A stretch of 64,000 nucleotides of DNA from Chlorops oryzae (Eukaryota > Arthropoda > Insecta > Diptera > Chloropidae). How positions within the stretch are numbered: position 1 is the stretch's first letter; every line of letters starts with the position of its first letter. The DNA lies in assembly GCA_020466095.1 (NCBI GenBank), contig CM035807.1, positions 54,254,878 to 54,318,877 of the forward strand, given 5' to 3'. Shown here one piece after another: positions 30,065 to 41,676 of the stretch. The translations under genes were made by a program, and so were the position numbers. The notes under the pieces are model-generated. The model searched no databases and had not been told where the DNA came from. It saw only the letters and a list, made by a program, of their open reading frames with translations.

Positions 30065-32660
30065 ATTTCCTAAAAATTTGTGCCTGGAATTCGAACGGGT
30101 TACCCAAGCACAAGCTAGAAATTCAGAATTTCTTAAATCAGGAAGAAGTAGACGTTATGCTTCTCTCTGAAACACATTTAACAAACAAAAATTTCTTCTC
30201 AATCCCCGGGTATATATTTTACCAAACCAACCACCCAGATGGCAAGGCGCACGAAGGCACGGGTATACTTATTCGTAGAATAATACAACATTTTATTCTA
30301 GACTCGTACAGTTATGATTTCCTTCAGGCAACAAGGCTTTGCGTAATAGTGAGAGGTAAAAATCTGGTTTTATCGGCGATTTATTGCCCACCTCGTTTTA
30401 GCATAACCGAAAAAATGTTCTTAGACTTCTTTAAGACATTAGGTGATAAGTTCCTAGCAGCAGGAGACTATAATGCAAAGCACACTTTCTGAAGTTCCAG
30501 AACGTGCAATCCTAAGCAATTATACAAGGCAATTGTCAATAAAAACAATTCTATAGACTTTATATCTTCCAAACATCCAACTTAATGGGCAACAGATCTC
30601 CAAAAAATTCCAGACCTCTTAGATTTCGGAATAACTAAAGGTATTGCAAGAGAGCTTATATCTGCAAAAGCAACATGCGACCTCTCCTCAGATCATTCCC
30701 CGTATTCGTTTTGAACAAATATCCGGACCCAGTAGAACGCCCACCCAGCTTAACAGATGCAGGCACAAATTGGTTAAAATACAAAAAGCACGTAAGTTCG
30801 CATATTCATACTAACTATAAAATTGAATGCATTGATCATATTGACGATGCCGTAACTATTTTTAACTCTTATTTGGTATCAGCAGCGCAAAAATCGACTC
30901 TTCATACTAAATATAGAACAAAAAAAGCCTTATCTAATAGGGAAATCGAAAATCTCGTCGCAGAAAAACGAAGATCCAGGCGCGAATGGCAGCGGGTCCG
31001 TTCTCCGTTGGCCAAAAACAAGCTAAAAGAAGTAGAAAAAAAGCTTAGAGAAAGTTTAAATAGGGAGAAAGAATCGAAAACCCGCAACTTTGTCGAGAAC
31101 CTTACGCCCAGAGGCTCAAATCGTAGTTCCTTGTGGCTGGCAAGCCGCTCTATGAAGACTCCAGTACAGAGTGAAACACCCGTTCGGTGTCTCAACAGTT
31201 GATGGGCGCGCTCAGATGAAGAGAAAGCTATGGTTTTTGCTTTACACCTCAATAAAGTATTCCAACCTAATCCGAGCAATGCTGAGCATATTCTCCCAAC
31301 TTTGTCCGAAAACACTCGTAGAATTTCCGTACAAATCAGTTTAAGAGAAATTGCCAGTATCATAAAAAATGAACTTGTCTGCAAAAAAGCCCCGGGACAT
31401 GATCTTGTCACTCCAAAAATGTTAAAAAATATACCATCCGTAGCAGTAAAATTTTTAACAGTCTTATTTAATGCAATTATTGAATTCAGCTACTTCCCAA
31501 AAGATTGGAAACGGTCGGTTATTAAAATGGTGCCTAAGCCAGGAAAAGATCCTACCCAAACATCCTCTTATAGAGCAGAACATTATCCCTCCACATCAAT
31601 TCGGGCTTAGAAAACAACACGGTACTATTGAACAGGTAATTCGGATTACAAATGAAATAAGACTTGCCTATGAAAATCGGGAATACTGCTCTGCAGTATT
31701 ACTTGATGTGCAACAAGCGTTTTTAAAGTTTGGCATGACGGCCTGTTAACAAAATCAGAAGATTACTTCCCTTTAATTTTCACGCAATCTTTGAGTCATA
31801 CTTAAAACATAGAACGTTTCAAGTAAAACATAACTCATTTATTACAAAAACCTTTCAAATAAACGCGGGAGTCCCCCAAGGGAGTGTTGTTGGGCCTTTT
31901 CTTTACCTTGTATACACAGCAGATAGTCCAAACAACGATAGAATATTGATTTCAACATTTGCTGATGACAGCGGTACTTAGTCGGCACAAGGACATAAGT
32001 ATCGCAACTTCTCAGCTCCAAGATCACTTGAGCGAAATCCAAACTTGGTTATCTAAATGACGAATCAAAATTAATGAGCCTAAATGTCAACACATTAATT
32101 TCACGCTCAATAGAAAAGCTTCTCCAGACATTTTCCTTTATAATGTACGCATCCCACAATGTGAGGAAGTCACATCGGTATTCATTTGGACAAAAGACTG
32201 ACATGGCGTAAGCATATTGAAGCCAAGAGAACCCAAATAAAGCTTAAAGCCAACAGCCTGCACTGGTTAATAAATAGCCGGTCTCTGCTTAAGCAGTTAT
32301 AAAACCAATATGGACGTATGGTTTACAATTGTGTTGAAATGCCAGCTCTTCGAATATAGAAATCCTGCAAAGAGCACAGTCCAAGATCCTAAGGACTATA
32401 ACAGGAGCTCCTTGGTTTGTTTCAAATAAACGGATCCATAAAGCGCTCAACGTGGAACTGGCTAAAACAGAGTTCACCAATTTCAAAGAGAAATACTTCA
32501 AGAAATTGCGCAGACATGTAAATCCACTTGCCCGTGGACTATCGAACACATCGTACTCTTCGAGATTGAAAATAAATGACCGGCCAGCAATTATAAATCG
32601 TTCTACAACAGCAGGTGCAATCCATGCACATCCATCAATTCAGCTTTCCTAGCTGATCGT
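30061..32660 (+). pseudogene. LINE ORF2 (endonuclease and reverse transcriptase), broken
   Basis: The endonuclease begins at ATG 30061: FLKICAWNSNGL (active-site Asn), DVMLLSETHLT (Glu), VLSAIYCPPR and AAGDYNAKHTF, after which a TGA at 30490-30492 stops the frame. RT pieces follow: the KAPGHDLVTPKML entry (about 31387-31425), FGLRKQHGTIEQ, VLLDVQQAF and GVPQGSVVGPF (about 31869-31901), then FADD, broken by a frameshift, at about 31960. A deletion after QTSSYR removes the LFEK-type block. Later fragments up to 32650 match the C-terminal end of the second copy. It would nick DNA and reverse-transcribe the LINE RNA. Confidence 0.85.
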
Positions 32661-32950
32661 CAACTCGGTGGGTGCACTCCATGCACCCTTGCAATCCACG
32701 GACAGCCTAGCTGCTTAAAATCTTCGTTTCCGCACCGTCAATATTACACGTGTTTCTTCACACATCAGCAAAGCCTAGTTTTCGGTATCCGAGGCCTGCA
32801 ATGAACTAATTACTAAGTCATAAACTTTTCAATTAAGAAAATGCTTTGTGATTTGTTATATTGTCAAATTAGGTGTAAGATTTAAAAACTTATGGCTAGA
32901 CTCCTATCTTAGAGGAGTGATCCAATAAATAATAAAACGTTAAAAAAAAA

Positions 32951-33645
32951 AATACTTGATATTTTATAGTTTCCAAGGGGGTTAAGTTAGATGATAAACG
33001 TAAGTTTCTGAGCAAGAAATACATCTTGCTTACAACAGAGTTAATGTGGTCAACACAGCTTAGAGAGGAGTTCATCATATAACCGAGATTCTTTACCTTT
33101 TCTACCATTTTGAGCACATCATTCCCTAGGTATAAGGGAGGAAATGATGGTGTATCAATATTCCACTTTTTGACTGGTAGCACAGACGATTTAGGAGAAT
33201 TAAGACATAAGCGATTTAGCCTATTTCAGGATGTTGGAGATATTTTCGTTTATGCGAAAGCTTAAGTCTTCCATAAGCCCCACCCTTCTCGACAAGTAAA
33301 TTTGCACGTCATCGGCATATGCATGAATGCTTAGGTTTCTTACACCAGTAAAAATATCATTAATAAATGCAATAAAAAGCAACGGCCCAAGCACAGAGCC
33401 TTGCGGTGCGCCAACACAACTTCCTTATAACTCGAAAACTTGTTTCCGGATTTAACGCGATGCATGCGGCCACTCAAAAAGCTTACGATCAGTTTACGAT
33501 CACTTTTAAACGATGCGCAACAAAATTCTTTGGAATATATGGTAACTTTATGGAGGGTTGTAGTGGCTGAAATAGGAGTAATTTCAGTTTGAAAATGCAA
33601 AAACGTCCCTGGGACCTTCTCACTCATCGAAGGGTTAAACACCTC
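32951..33645 (-). pseudogene. Second LINE, reverse transcriptase fragment (YADD)
   Basis: On the minus strand the RT palm and thumb can be followed. LIVSFLSGRMHRVKSGNKFSS is followed by a shifted GSVLGP...FINDIF block (about 33345-33400), then HAYADDVQIYLS (about 33300-33335), and finally YLGNDVLKMVEKVKNLGYMM and SVVSKMYFLLRNLR (about 33000-33140). YADD instead of FADD and the VKNLG segment show a LINE distinct from the Jockey copy to its left, which it abuts head-on. Several frameshifts; only this part of ORF2 remains. Confidence 0.7.
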
Positions 33646-33732
33646 TTAATATAATATAAAAAAGTATTTGAACATGTGTGTCCGTGTCGGGTATTTTATT
33701 GTCAGGGTCGCCTGACTATTATACCTTTACTT
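33646..33732 (+). repeat. Short dispersed repeat shared with 51884-51945
   Basis: 'catgtgtgtccgtgtcgggt' at 33675-33694, with the following attttattgtcagg and ctgactat, recurs with few changes at 51886-51945 at the right end of an INE-1-like repeat. It is probably the end of the same repeat family. Confidence 0.55.
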
Positions 33733-34894
33733 TTTTTTCTTGATGCGCCTGATGAAACAGGCTTATTTACATTTAGCTAATATTCGATCTCAAAATTGAA
33801 TAGCTTTAGCTCTCGCCTCATCAGGAGTTTCAACAACAATATAATTTGGCGTATAGACCGCGCATTGTGCCCTCAAATTGCCATTACAAATTGATTTTGC
33901 AGAAGCTCCAACACATAACATTTCAAGATGTTCTGGCATGGGAAAAGTTTTGTAAAGCTGCAAAATGATTTCTTGGGACGAATGGACCATGGCGCTCAAA
34001 AAATCCCTTGAAGCGCTCAATCGAACTCTTCAAGATCTCCGCGCAAATGAGGAAATTTTTGGTGCACTTTTATATAATTAGCAGGAGATTTCCGACAGAC
34101 CTAACCTGTGATGCCAAAATCAACACCAGCTGATGTGCTTAACCTTTGCTTGAAGTTATCATATTATTTGCGAAATGTTCAACAACTTACATTAAAAACA
34201 AATGTGCGCGTACATCTCCAGTGTAATTCGTCAACATCCACATTTTCAAAGCAACTTTTGGACATTGGTAACGGACAGGTGCCAGTTGATGCGGCAACAA
34301 TTAGTATTTTATTTGGAAAAAAACTTCTGCAACGTTGTTGAATCCATCGAAGATTTGATAAATAAAGTTTTAACTCAAATATCAATAAATTATACCAATC
34401 ACCAATGGCTTTGCGAAGGAAGTATTTTGGCACCAAAAAACGTTGACGTTAATTTAATAAACAATGCAATTCAAGAACAAACTCCAGGCGAGGATGTTGT
34501 TTATAGATCAGTTGACAGCGTTGTGCACACCCAGGAAGCTGTGAACTTTCCCACTGAATTTTAAAACTCATAAGAAGGCGAAAATGTTTTAATACCATGC
34601 TTTCCTGTTATTCCAACGGACATGCCATGAAATTTCAAGCGACTACAGTTCCCTGTTCGCCTTCCACTTTCCATGACATTTGTACATGGTCAATTCTACG
34701 TAGCATTGTCTCGAGTTGGACAGCCAAAAAATTTTTCATTTTTTTCTCATGAAGGGAAAACAAAAAAAAAATCGTATATCCCAAAGCTCTTCAATGAAAA
34801 ATTTTCTAAAACGAACAATAGCTCCTTGAGCAAAAAGTCACTTTCAAAATTAACTAAATTTTTTTCAAGCACAATCTTTAAACCTATCACTTGA
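33733..34894 (+). pseudogene. Helitron Pif1-like helicase remnant
   Basis: The plus strand, read across two or three frames, gives the C-terminal half of a Helitron helicase. A degraded Walker A region (FLDAPDETG, 33750) is followed by IALALASSGVSTT, TAHCALKLPL, SWDEWTMALKKSLEALNRTLQDLR (Walker B-like DE), TLKTNVRVHL, LLDIGNGQVPVD, LCEGSILAPKNVDVNLIN (about 34410-34465), and HGQFYVALSRVGQP (about 34685-34730). The helicase unwinds DNA in rolling-circle transposition. The Rep nuclease half is absent. The Walker A lysine region is lost and stops abound. Confidence 0.8.
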
Positions 34895-35339
34895 TTTTTA
34901 ATTCAAAAAAGTGGGCATAGATAATGAAAAAGGGAGAAAGACGGACACAAGAAAAAGGACAACTTTAGGACTTTTTTCTGTGATCAAACAACAGAAAAAA
35001 CGCAATTATTTTAAAAGCGACGAAATGCTGCAATCTAAAAGTTGAAAATTAACTTTTTTTCGTTTCAGGGGTCACCTGAGATACCAAAAAGTATGTCGAC
35101 GAAGGCTTTTAATATCATTTTTGGAATTAATGCCGAAGATATTTTTAATGAATTTAAGTAAATTAACCGATTTCAGTTTCATTAAATAAATGTCTTTTAT
35201 GCTTCAGATGCACTGTTTACAGAAGTATACAAGGAGGGTGGAGGGAACACGATCGGTTTGCAATGCGAGCCAGGTTCAGCTTGTATAGAATATTTTTTTT
35301 AGTCAGTCTCCTTCTTTGAACTGTATCGGGTTATTTTCT
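34895..35339. other. No gene recognised
   Basis: AT-rich sequence after the Helitron remnant. No conserved block or repeat seen. Confidence 0.5.
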
Positions 35340-35590
35340 CTTCAAATGACTTAAGCAAGGGATTCCTTTTACGCTTTTTGCATTTTCCAAGTGTTTATCT
35401 TTTGAGAATCAAGCAAAAATCTGCCAACATATGAAGGTTCCATCGTCCCTGATAGCGAGTTTCTAAAACTTGGATATCTTGATGAAAACGTTCCCCCTGT
35501 TGCTCGAAGCTCTTTATCATGTTGGCAACTAACTTCTAATACTACGGACTTTTTTTGTTTCCTAAGAAATTTCCTGCAACTTCTCGAAAA
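35340..35590 (-). pseudogene. C-terminal fragment of a TE-associated protein of unknown function
   Basis: Minus-strand reading gives a KLVANMIKSFE-like stretch, then QQGERFHQDIQVLETRYQGR and WNLHMLADFCLILKR, followed by a stop and a Lys/Arg-rich tail (KCKKRKRNP). This GERFHQDI...RYQGRW block is, as I recall it, the end of a protein found in many copies in arthropod genomes, evidently carried by a transposon, with no assigned function. The N-terminal part of the same protein lies at 38245-38990, separated by later insertions. Frameshifts and a stop mark it as dead. Confidence 0.6.
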
Positions 35591-35682
35591 CTTTGCCAAG
35601 CTGATTTTTAAACATTCATCGTTCTTACAAAGACATTATCTCGGAAAAATTTTTGAGTTTGAGAAGAGAAAAAGGGAAAGAG

Positions 35683-35751
35683 TATCAGGCGTCAACGATG
35701 AAATGTTACGATGTTAATTTCGTGTGAAAGCATTATTTTTTAGTCGATATA
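35683..35751 (-). repeat. Possible 3' LTR stub of a small LTR element
   Basis: tatcaggcgtcaacgatgaa at 35683-35702 matches 38027-38046 inside the LTR at 38009-38241 with one mismatch. It could be the remains of the second LTR of the gag-bearing relic to the right. The match is short, so this is weak. Mariner copy 2 begins at its right end. Confidence 0.3.
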
Positions 35752-37039
35752 TTAGGTGTAGTAAAAAGAAATCCATTATTTTTGCATTAAATTGAGGGCT
35801 TTATTTAAGATAGTTAGAATGACCCGATTTAGGTCAAATATGCGCCGTTTTGTTCGATAACTTGTTGCCATTTTAAAGGTAATTTCATTATGCCTCTCTC
35901 ATAGAAGCCCTCGTTCCTATTAGGAAAAAATTGAGACAGTCGAATTTCAGAAGCCTCTCTTGAAGCGAATGTTTCACCAGCAAAATTGTTCGCCATGGAC
36001 AGGAACAGATGGTAATCACTTGGTGCCAGGTCCGGACTATAAGGTGGATGCAGAAGAACCTCCCAACCAAACTCCCGGAGCTTCTGGCGAGCCACTATCG
36101 ATGTGTGTGGCCTGGCGTTGTCCTGATGGAACACAATTCCTCTCCTATTGGCCAAAGCTGGCCGCTTATGGGCGATTGCTTCCTTCAGACGGTCCAATTG
36201 TTGACAGTAGAGTTACGAGTTAAGAGTTTTGCCGTATGGGAGCAGCTCATAGTAGATAATTCCCTGCCAATCCCACCAAACACACAGCAAAACCTTCCTG
36301 GCCGTCAATCCTGGCTTGGCCACCGTTTCCGCCGGTTCACCGTGTTTCGACCACGACCGTTTTCGCTTGACGTTGTCGTAAGTGACCCACTTTTCATCAC
36401 CAGTCACCAACCGCTTCAGAAATGGGTCGATTTTGTTGCGGTTCAGCAGCGATTCGCAGATGGAAATTCGGTCTATGAGGTTTTTTTGCGTTAACTCGTG
36501 TGGCACCCATACATCGAGCTTCTTTGTGGATCCAGCCTTATTCAAATGGTTTCAAACGGTTTTTTGTGCAATCTTTAGCTCTTTTGCAATCGAAACAGTG
36601 CTAACATGACGGTCGGACTCGATAATTTCCATGATTTTATCGACATTTTCGACAATTGGCCTTCCAGTGCGTGGTGCATCCTTGACATCGAAGTTACCGG
36701 AACGGAATCGACGAAACCAAAATTGCGCATGATTGGCTGTTACAGTATCAGGTCCATAAACGCTATTCACATTTTCAGCCGCCTGGCTTGCGTTTTCTCC
36801 CTTATCGAAGAGAAAACTGTAAATGTAGCGAATTTTCTCTTTGCTGATGTCCATCTTTGACAAGCTCTCAAACAAAACTGAATCAATCAATCAAAAAAGT
36901 GTCAAAAAAGCTTTCTTAGTAGGAACTGTCATCTTTCTAATGCCCCGTAGCGGAATACGATCGGACTTATACAACGCGAGATGCAGATAAATAACGCCAT
37001 CTATTGGAAAAATAATGGATTTCTTTTTACTACACCTAA
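35752..37039 (-). mobile_element. Mariner element, copy 2 (1,288 bp)
   Basis: Same length and ends (TTAGGTGTAGTAAAAAGAAA) as the element at 25229-26516, flanked by TA at 35750-35751 and 37040-37041. Only scattered differences are seen. Its transposase is broken by nonsense codons. Confidence 0.95.
35829..36890 (-). pseudogene. Mariner transposase, two nonsense codons
   Basis: The frame is the same as in copy 1 over nearly its whole length. A TGG-to-TGA change (36549-36551, in KTVWNHL) and a GAA-to-TAA change (about 36213-36215, in NSELYC) stop it. A short compensated shift alters RYILQFFF to RYIYSFLF near the start. The catalytic Asp residues (TGDEKW, FHQDNARPH, APSDYH) are still present. 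It needs only these two reversals to equal copy 1, so it is recent; as it stands it cannot make transposase. Confidence 0.9.
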
Positions 37040-37059
37040 TATGTCGCAGACATTTCTTA

Positions 37060-37985
37060 AATTTTCCATATTACAGCTTCAAATTTCCGCCTGTCCTATG
37101 ACTTGTACGTTTTTTCTCCAAATGTTAAATTTAGCTGTTCGCATAACTCTTTAATCGTTTGCAACACCCTTTCCAGATCGGCATGTAACCAATTATTGGC
37201 ACTGCCTTTTAACTTACTTACCAACAGCATTCGCAACTGAGCTCCTTTGACGCCATAAATATTCGCAATATTTTTCATTTAAATGATCCATTTAAGCTCG
37301 CAAGTCTTTCCGTTGAATTCGTTTACTACTTCCACAGAAATTCGTAGTGACATTTTATTATGTTTGTGTGAGCCAGCTGCATTTGATATATCAGTTGACA
37401 GTGCGCAACGTTGCCATCGTTTCCAACCTCATTTCCAATTAGAAAAACGCGTGTTGTAAAATTTTTGTCTATTTCTGCTAAACGAACATCATCGCAATGT
37501 TCTCCGCCCTCGTTCTGATCTTGCTCCACACTTTGTTTTTCATTTTCGTTCTTTTTTGGCAGTTTTACCTGTTCCGGTATTTCGTTTTGTGTTGGTGGTA
37601 TATTTTCTTTTGCCAAATGTTTTTGTTGTTGTTGAAGAACTGTTATAATGCAATTTAATTTCTTATCGAAGTACTCATCCACTGTTGGATTCCACTAAGA
37701 ATATTTCTGTCTCATTCTGGTTCATTTGAGGCTTTATCCATTCCTCCTGCGTGATGTTGATTTTGTCTGTTCATCTTCTTGTTGTTCATTGGTGCAGGAT
37801 TTTCATCTTCCGTGTCTGTTGCTATATCTTCCATTGGCACCAGATTTTCCCGTTGATCCAGTGGCACAGCATTCGTGTTATGAACTCCGTTTTCGTGCCT
37901 GTGGTTGACATTCCCAGCTAGGTTACCCATTTTTTCAGCGTAATGACTGGTATGTTTCTCAAATCCATTTCGTTGTTCATGTTGT
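37060..37985 (-). pseudogene. gag: gag remnant of an LTR retrotransposon (SAP-like motif and capsid)
   Basis: The minus strand begins MNNEMDLRNIPVITLKKWV (about 37979), a SAP-like motif continuing in LGMSTTGTKTE in another frame. After a Glu/Gln-rich stretch comes a capsid block (NIANIYGVKGAQLRMLLVSK, LKGSANNWLHAD, LNLTFGEKT, about 37096-37260) typical of Ty3/gypsy Gags that start with a SAP domain. Multiple stops and shifts. It lies directly behind a putative LTR and is cut off on the left by mariner copy 2. Confidence 0.65.
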
Positions 37986-38008
37986 GGTCCTCCACTTCTG
38001 ATTTCCTT

Positions 38009-38241
38009 TGTAGAAAAAAGCCGGCTTATCAGGCGTTAACGATGAAATCCAAAAAATACGACTTGTGATTAAAATGAAAAGAAGCACAACTTTCTTGTTT
38101 CGGTTGTCACGCCGAACTGCCGTCCATTTCGTTTTATTCTTTTCTTTTTTTTCTTGGTTTTCTCTTCGCTTAGCCATAAACATAAGATCCCAATGGGAGA
38201 GAGTTTAGGCCTGCGCGAGTCGGCCAGTGCTGGCTACTACA
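38009..38241 (-). repeat. Putative 5' LTR (233 bp) of the SAP-gag element
   Basis: On the minus strand the segment runs from TGTAGTAGCC to TTTTTTCTACA, so the ends form a TGTAG/CTACA inverted repeat. It lies just upstream of the gag start, and its outer end interrupts the TE-associated protein exactly where that reading stops (about 38243). No full partner LTR was found. Confidence 0.45.
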
Positions 38242-38244
38242 CAT

Positions 38245-38990
38245 CGAAAACCCCTTCTTTAATTTTGACATGAGACGCACGAAGAAACACGATTTGTAGC
38301 TACTTAAAACATATAACTGTTTTGTCTAGAGCTTTGACAAACTGTTTCGTGAGACCCTGTTTTATTTGTAAAGGAGGAATTAAAATTTTCTTAGGGTCTG
38401 CTAGGTATTCATTCATGGCATTATGTGACCCAGTTGTAAGGGAACCTCTAGTTAGTCAATCTTCATCCTTGTTATGTTTTCTCTGTTTCTACTATCCCAT
38501 TGACACAAGCAGCAGGGGTACTTAGTAAATCCGTACTGCTGGCCGAGCAACATAGTTATTATTTCTAAATCCCCACAGATTTGCCATCTATGCACGTCGT
38601 ATCCAATTTTTAAAAAAAGAACATGCATGTTTTTGTCATTTTCCTGCATTATAGTGGAGTGAGCTATTGATACAGGGGAATAGACGTTAGTATTATGAAG
38701 TAATACTGCCTTAAAACTTCTTTGTCTGAATCGAAAAACAAACGCCAATCGGTTGCTTTATAGCAATTTTTTTCAGTTCATTCATAAGACCATTAATGTC
38801 AGTGAAATAATCCAAATCTCCATCCTTAGAAAAATATTTCCCAAATTCTGATTCGATTTCGGTGCTCGGAAACTTTTTTACCCGATTTTAGAAAATTTTT
38901 TCGCTTAAAAACTAACCTCAAAATTCGGCACTGTGTTTGGCAAGCCTAAATTCCGTGCAAGATCTTAAAGACAGGCTATGAAACCGGAAT
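38245..38990 (-). pseudogene. N-terminal/middle fragment of the TE-associated protein of unknown function
   Basis: In minus-strand reading over shifting frames: EIESEFGKYFSKDGDLDYFTD, VYSPVSIAHSTIMQEN, then WQICGDLEIITMLLGQQYGF (about 38525-38585) with TKYPCCLCQWDSRNREN, and NEYLADPKKILIPPLQIKQG LTKQFVKALDK down to about 38325. The CGDL...LLGQQ...CxxCxWDSR core is a strongly conserved signature of a repeated arthropod protein that I cannot name. At 38243 it is cut by a putative LTR; the C-terminal end is at 35340-35590. Several stops. Confidence 0.6.
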
Positions 38991-40121
38991 TAGAACACGT
39001 TTTTTAGTAGATTCATCATAGTCTGATTCTTCATCGAAACAATTGCTTTCTGGGTAACATTCGTCTTCTCCCATTATTTCATTAGGTTCAGTTACGTTCA
39101 GGTTCGTTCAGAACTTTTTGTCCTTGTCACATAAAATTGGAGTATTTTTTGAAGACACTGTCTGCTAGACAACGTTCTGTTTATTCTTTCCAGGTAAATT
39201 CTAACTTACACTGTTCGAAAAAAAAATCTGTCTTCTTTACTGTCAGGTTGATTCAATTTTAAAGGACTACTAATTTTTAATGCCTTATTTTTTTTTTACT
39301 TTTTTGAACGATTTAACATTAATATACAACAATTACATAATATGTTGGGAACGTTTTTTAACAATATCGAATTGAAAAATTTCCTTGTATATGCCTTTAA
39401 TGTTATGATCTGTGGGCTTCCTCAACGAGCTCACTTCGTATTTGTAGCAAACGTAACAATAACACAGTGTGATAGCTATCACACTTGTGAGGTAAAGTGT
39501 TATTTTTTACGTCTTGTAATATTGTACTCCACACTACCCACGTCACCAACTGTAGAGCTGCGGTCGCATGATAACGACGCCTGCAGGCCCGCTTGCGCAC
39601 CCTGAGCAGCCGCCGATACAGGGTTTCCGAGTCCCTGAATCGTAGCACGTTTTTTGCGTGTGTCTGCCATGACGGCATGTGGTTTTCATAATGCAAGGAT
39701 TTTGCCGGATAACGGAGTATCTCCGTTGCCCTCCGTCACCTCGTGGAGGTACCCTAGATGCAGACACACGTACTATGGTATATTAAACGCAAAAACATAT
39801 AGTAGAAGTAATCAGTTACTCAGCTCAGAACAACCATATTAGATTTCAATAGGTCGAATTGAGGTTTTTTGAGGTAATGGCATAATCTTGATATGATGGA
39901 GCAAAACGGGCGTCGGACTTAGAATTAGCGACCCCGAAAGCATATGGTAAACGTAGATCGAGATACCCAGACGAAAAAAAAATTTTTTTTGTGGCTGTGT
40001 TATTAATTGAATAACTATTTAATGAAAAACCTAACAAAAATGGTTCAGTTGAATAGTTCTTTATTAAACAAAATTTTTATTTTTAATTTCTTAAGCTGGC
40101 TTTAAGGCGATGCCTCTACAC
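38991..40121. other. No gene; GC-richer island at 39540-39760
   Basis: Mostly AT-rich. The island at about 39540-39760 has higher GC content and open frames on both strands (for example 39403-39696 minus), but no domain is recognised and neither frame has clear support. Confidence 0.4.
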
Positions 40122-40352
40122 TAGGTTGTCCCAAAAAAAATTTAAATAATTTTTCTTTAACACATATCCTCCATTTTGTTTTAGTAGTTCTATTAGCTTA
40201 CATATTAATATTATTATTGCCTTCGAAGTTTGTTATGAAGTCTTTTCAAATAGAGTTCCTCAAAAGTATTCATCGAAATATTTAGATACTGAAAATCGTT
40301 GGTTTTCTTTAAAATATTGCCAGATAACCACGATATCAGAAAAATACAGTTG

Positions 40353-41602
40353 ACAGGTTGGCTGATAATCGTTTTTATTATTCAACATAGTTCCCTTCAA
40401 GAGCGATACAACGATTATAACGACCTTCCAATTTTTTGATACCATTTTTGTAGTACTGTTTCGGTTTTACCTCAAAATAGGCCTCAGTTTCGGCGATCAC
40501 CTCTTCATTGCAGCCAAATTTTTTCCCTGCGAGCATCTATTTGAGGTCTGAGAACAAGAAAAAGTCGCTGGGGGCCAGATCTGGAGAATACGGTGGGTGG
40601 GGAAGCAATTCGAAGCCTAATTCATGAATTTTTGCCATCGTTCTCAATGACTTGTGGCACGGTGCGTTGTCTTGGTGGAACAACACTTTTTTTCCTTCAT
40701 ATGGGGCCGTTTTGCCGCGATTCGACCTTCAAACGCTCCAATAACGACATATAATAGTCACTGTTGATGGTTTTTCCCTTCTCAAGATAATCGATAAAAA
40801 TTATTCCATGCCCATCCCAAAAAACAGAGGCCATTACTTTGCCAGCGGACTTTTGAGTCTTTCCACGCTTCGGAGACGGTTCACCGATCGCTGTCCACTC
40901 AGCCGACTGTCGATTGGACTCAGGAGTGTAGTGATAGAGGCATGTTTCATCCATTGTCACATATCGACGCAAAATTCGGGTGTATTGCGAGTTAACAGCT
41001 GCAAACACCGCTCAGAATCATCAACACGTTGTTGTTTTTGTTCAAATGTGAGCTCGCGTGGCACCCATTTTGCATAGAGCTTTTTCATATCCAAATATTG
41101 ATGAATGATAGGACCAACACGTTCCTTTGATATCTTTAAGGCCTCTGCTATCTCGATCAACTTCATTTTACGGTCATTCAAAATCATTTTGTGAATTTTT
41201 TTGATGTTTTCGTCGGTAACCACCTCTTTCGGGCGTCCACTGCGTTCACCGTCCTTCGTGCTCATTTCACCACGCTTGAATTTTGCATACCAATCACTTA
41301 TTGTTGATTTTCCTGGGGCAGAGTCCGGAAACTCATTATCAAGCCAAGTTTTTGGTTCCACCGTTTTTTTTTTCCTTCAGAAAACAGTATTTTATCAAAA
41401 CACGAAATTCCTCTTTTTTCCATTTTTTTCACAATAACAAAAGTTGCTTCACAAAAGACGCTCTATCTCACAAACTAATTGACTTACAGACGTTAAATTT
41501 TGACATGAATCATTTGAAGGTTGCCACTATATAAAAATAATATGCATTTAATACTAGCGACGCCATCTATGTGTCAGACCGGGGACTTATCAGCCAACCT
41601 GT
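40353..41602 (-). mobile_element. irritans-type mariner, degenerate, in R1 copy a
   Basis: The right end agaccggggacttatcagcc...acctgt and the left end acaggttggctgataa are the inverted ends of Himar1-type mariners. The left end lacks about 45 bases after gataa. The TA at the right (41603-41604) has become TG on the left. Comparison with R1 copy b shows the empty site as a single TA. Confidence 0.9.
40435..41382 (-). pseudogene. irritans mariner transposase, frameshifted
   Basis: The frame 41361-40957 carries WLDNEFPDSAPGKSTISDWY, GRPKEVVTDENIKKIHKM and WVPRELTFEQKQQRVDDSER. A shift at NTPEF leads to the frame 41008-40697 with YVTMDETCLYHYTPESNRQS and GKVMASVFWDGHGIIFIDY. A shift after LKVESRQNG leads to the FHQDNAPCHK and SPDLAPSDFFLF region (about 40560-40690). 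At least three frameshifts. Very similar to the intact copy at 47600-48646. Confidence 0.88.
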
Positions 41603-41676
41603 TAATAATGCATCACAGTTCGAACAAAATTTAACAAAAAAATACTTGAAACTAGTTGGAAATCTAAATATTGGTA

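Larger units (their letters stand above)
29078..32950 (+). mobile_element. Jockey-type LINE, 5'-truncated copy
   Basis: A non-LTR retrotransposon with ORF1 (zinc knuckles) and ORF2 (endonuclease, RT) ends in AATAAT...AACGTT and an A-run at 32941-32950. Compared with the antisense copy at 52160-56870, the first part of ORF1 is missing, and about 100 bases of RT near 31575 are deleted. Truncation at the 5' end is the normal outcome of target-primed insertion. Many frameshifts show it is old. Confidence 0.9.

Noticed and set aside
33790..34020. Minus-strand open frame of 76 codons
   Set aside because: The plus strand here reads as the Helitron helicase (ALASSGVSTT, LKLPLQIDFAEAP, WDEWTMA); the minus frame is its shadow.
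39403..39767. Overlapping Arg- and Cys-rich frames in a GC-richer island as a possible gene
   Set aside because: Both strands are open because of base composition; no recognised motif, start context or repeat partner. Left as unassigned.
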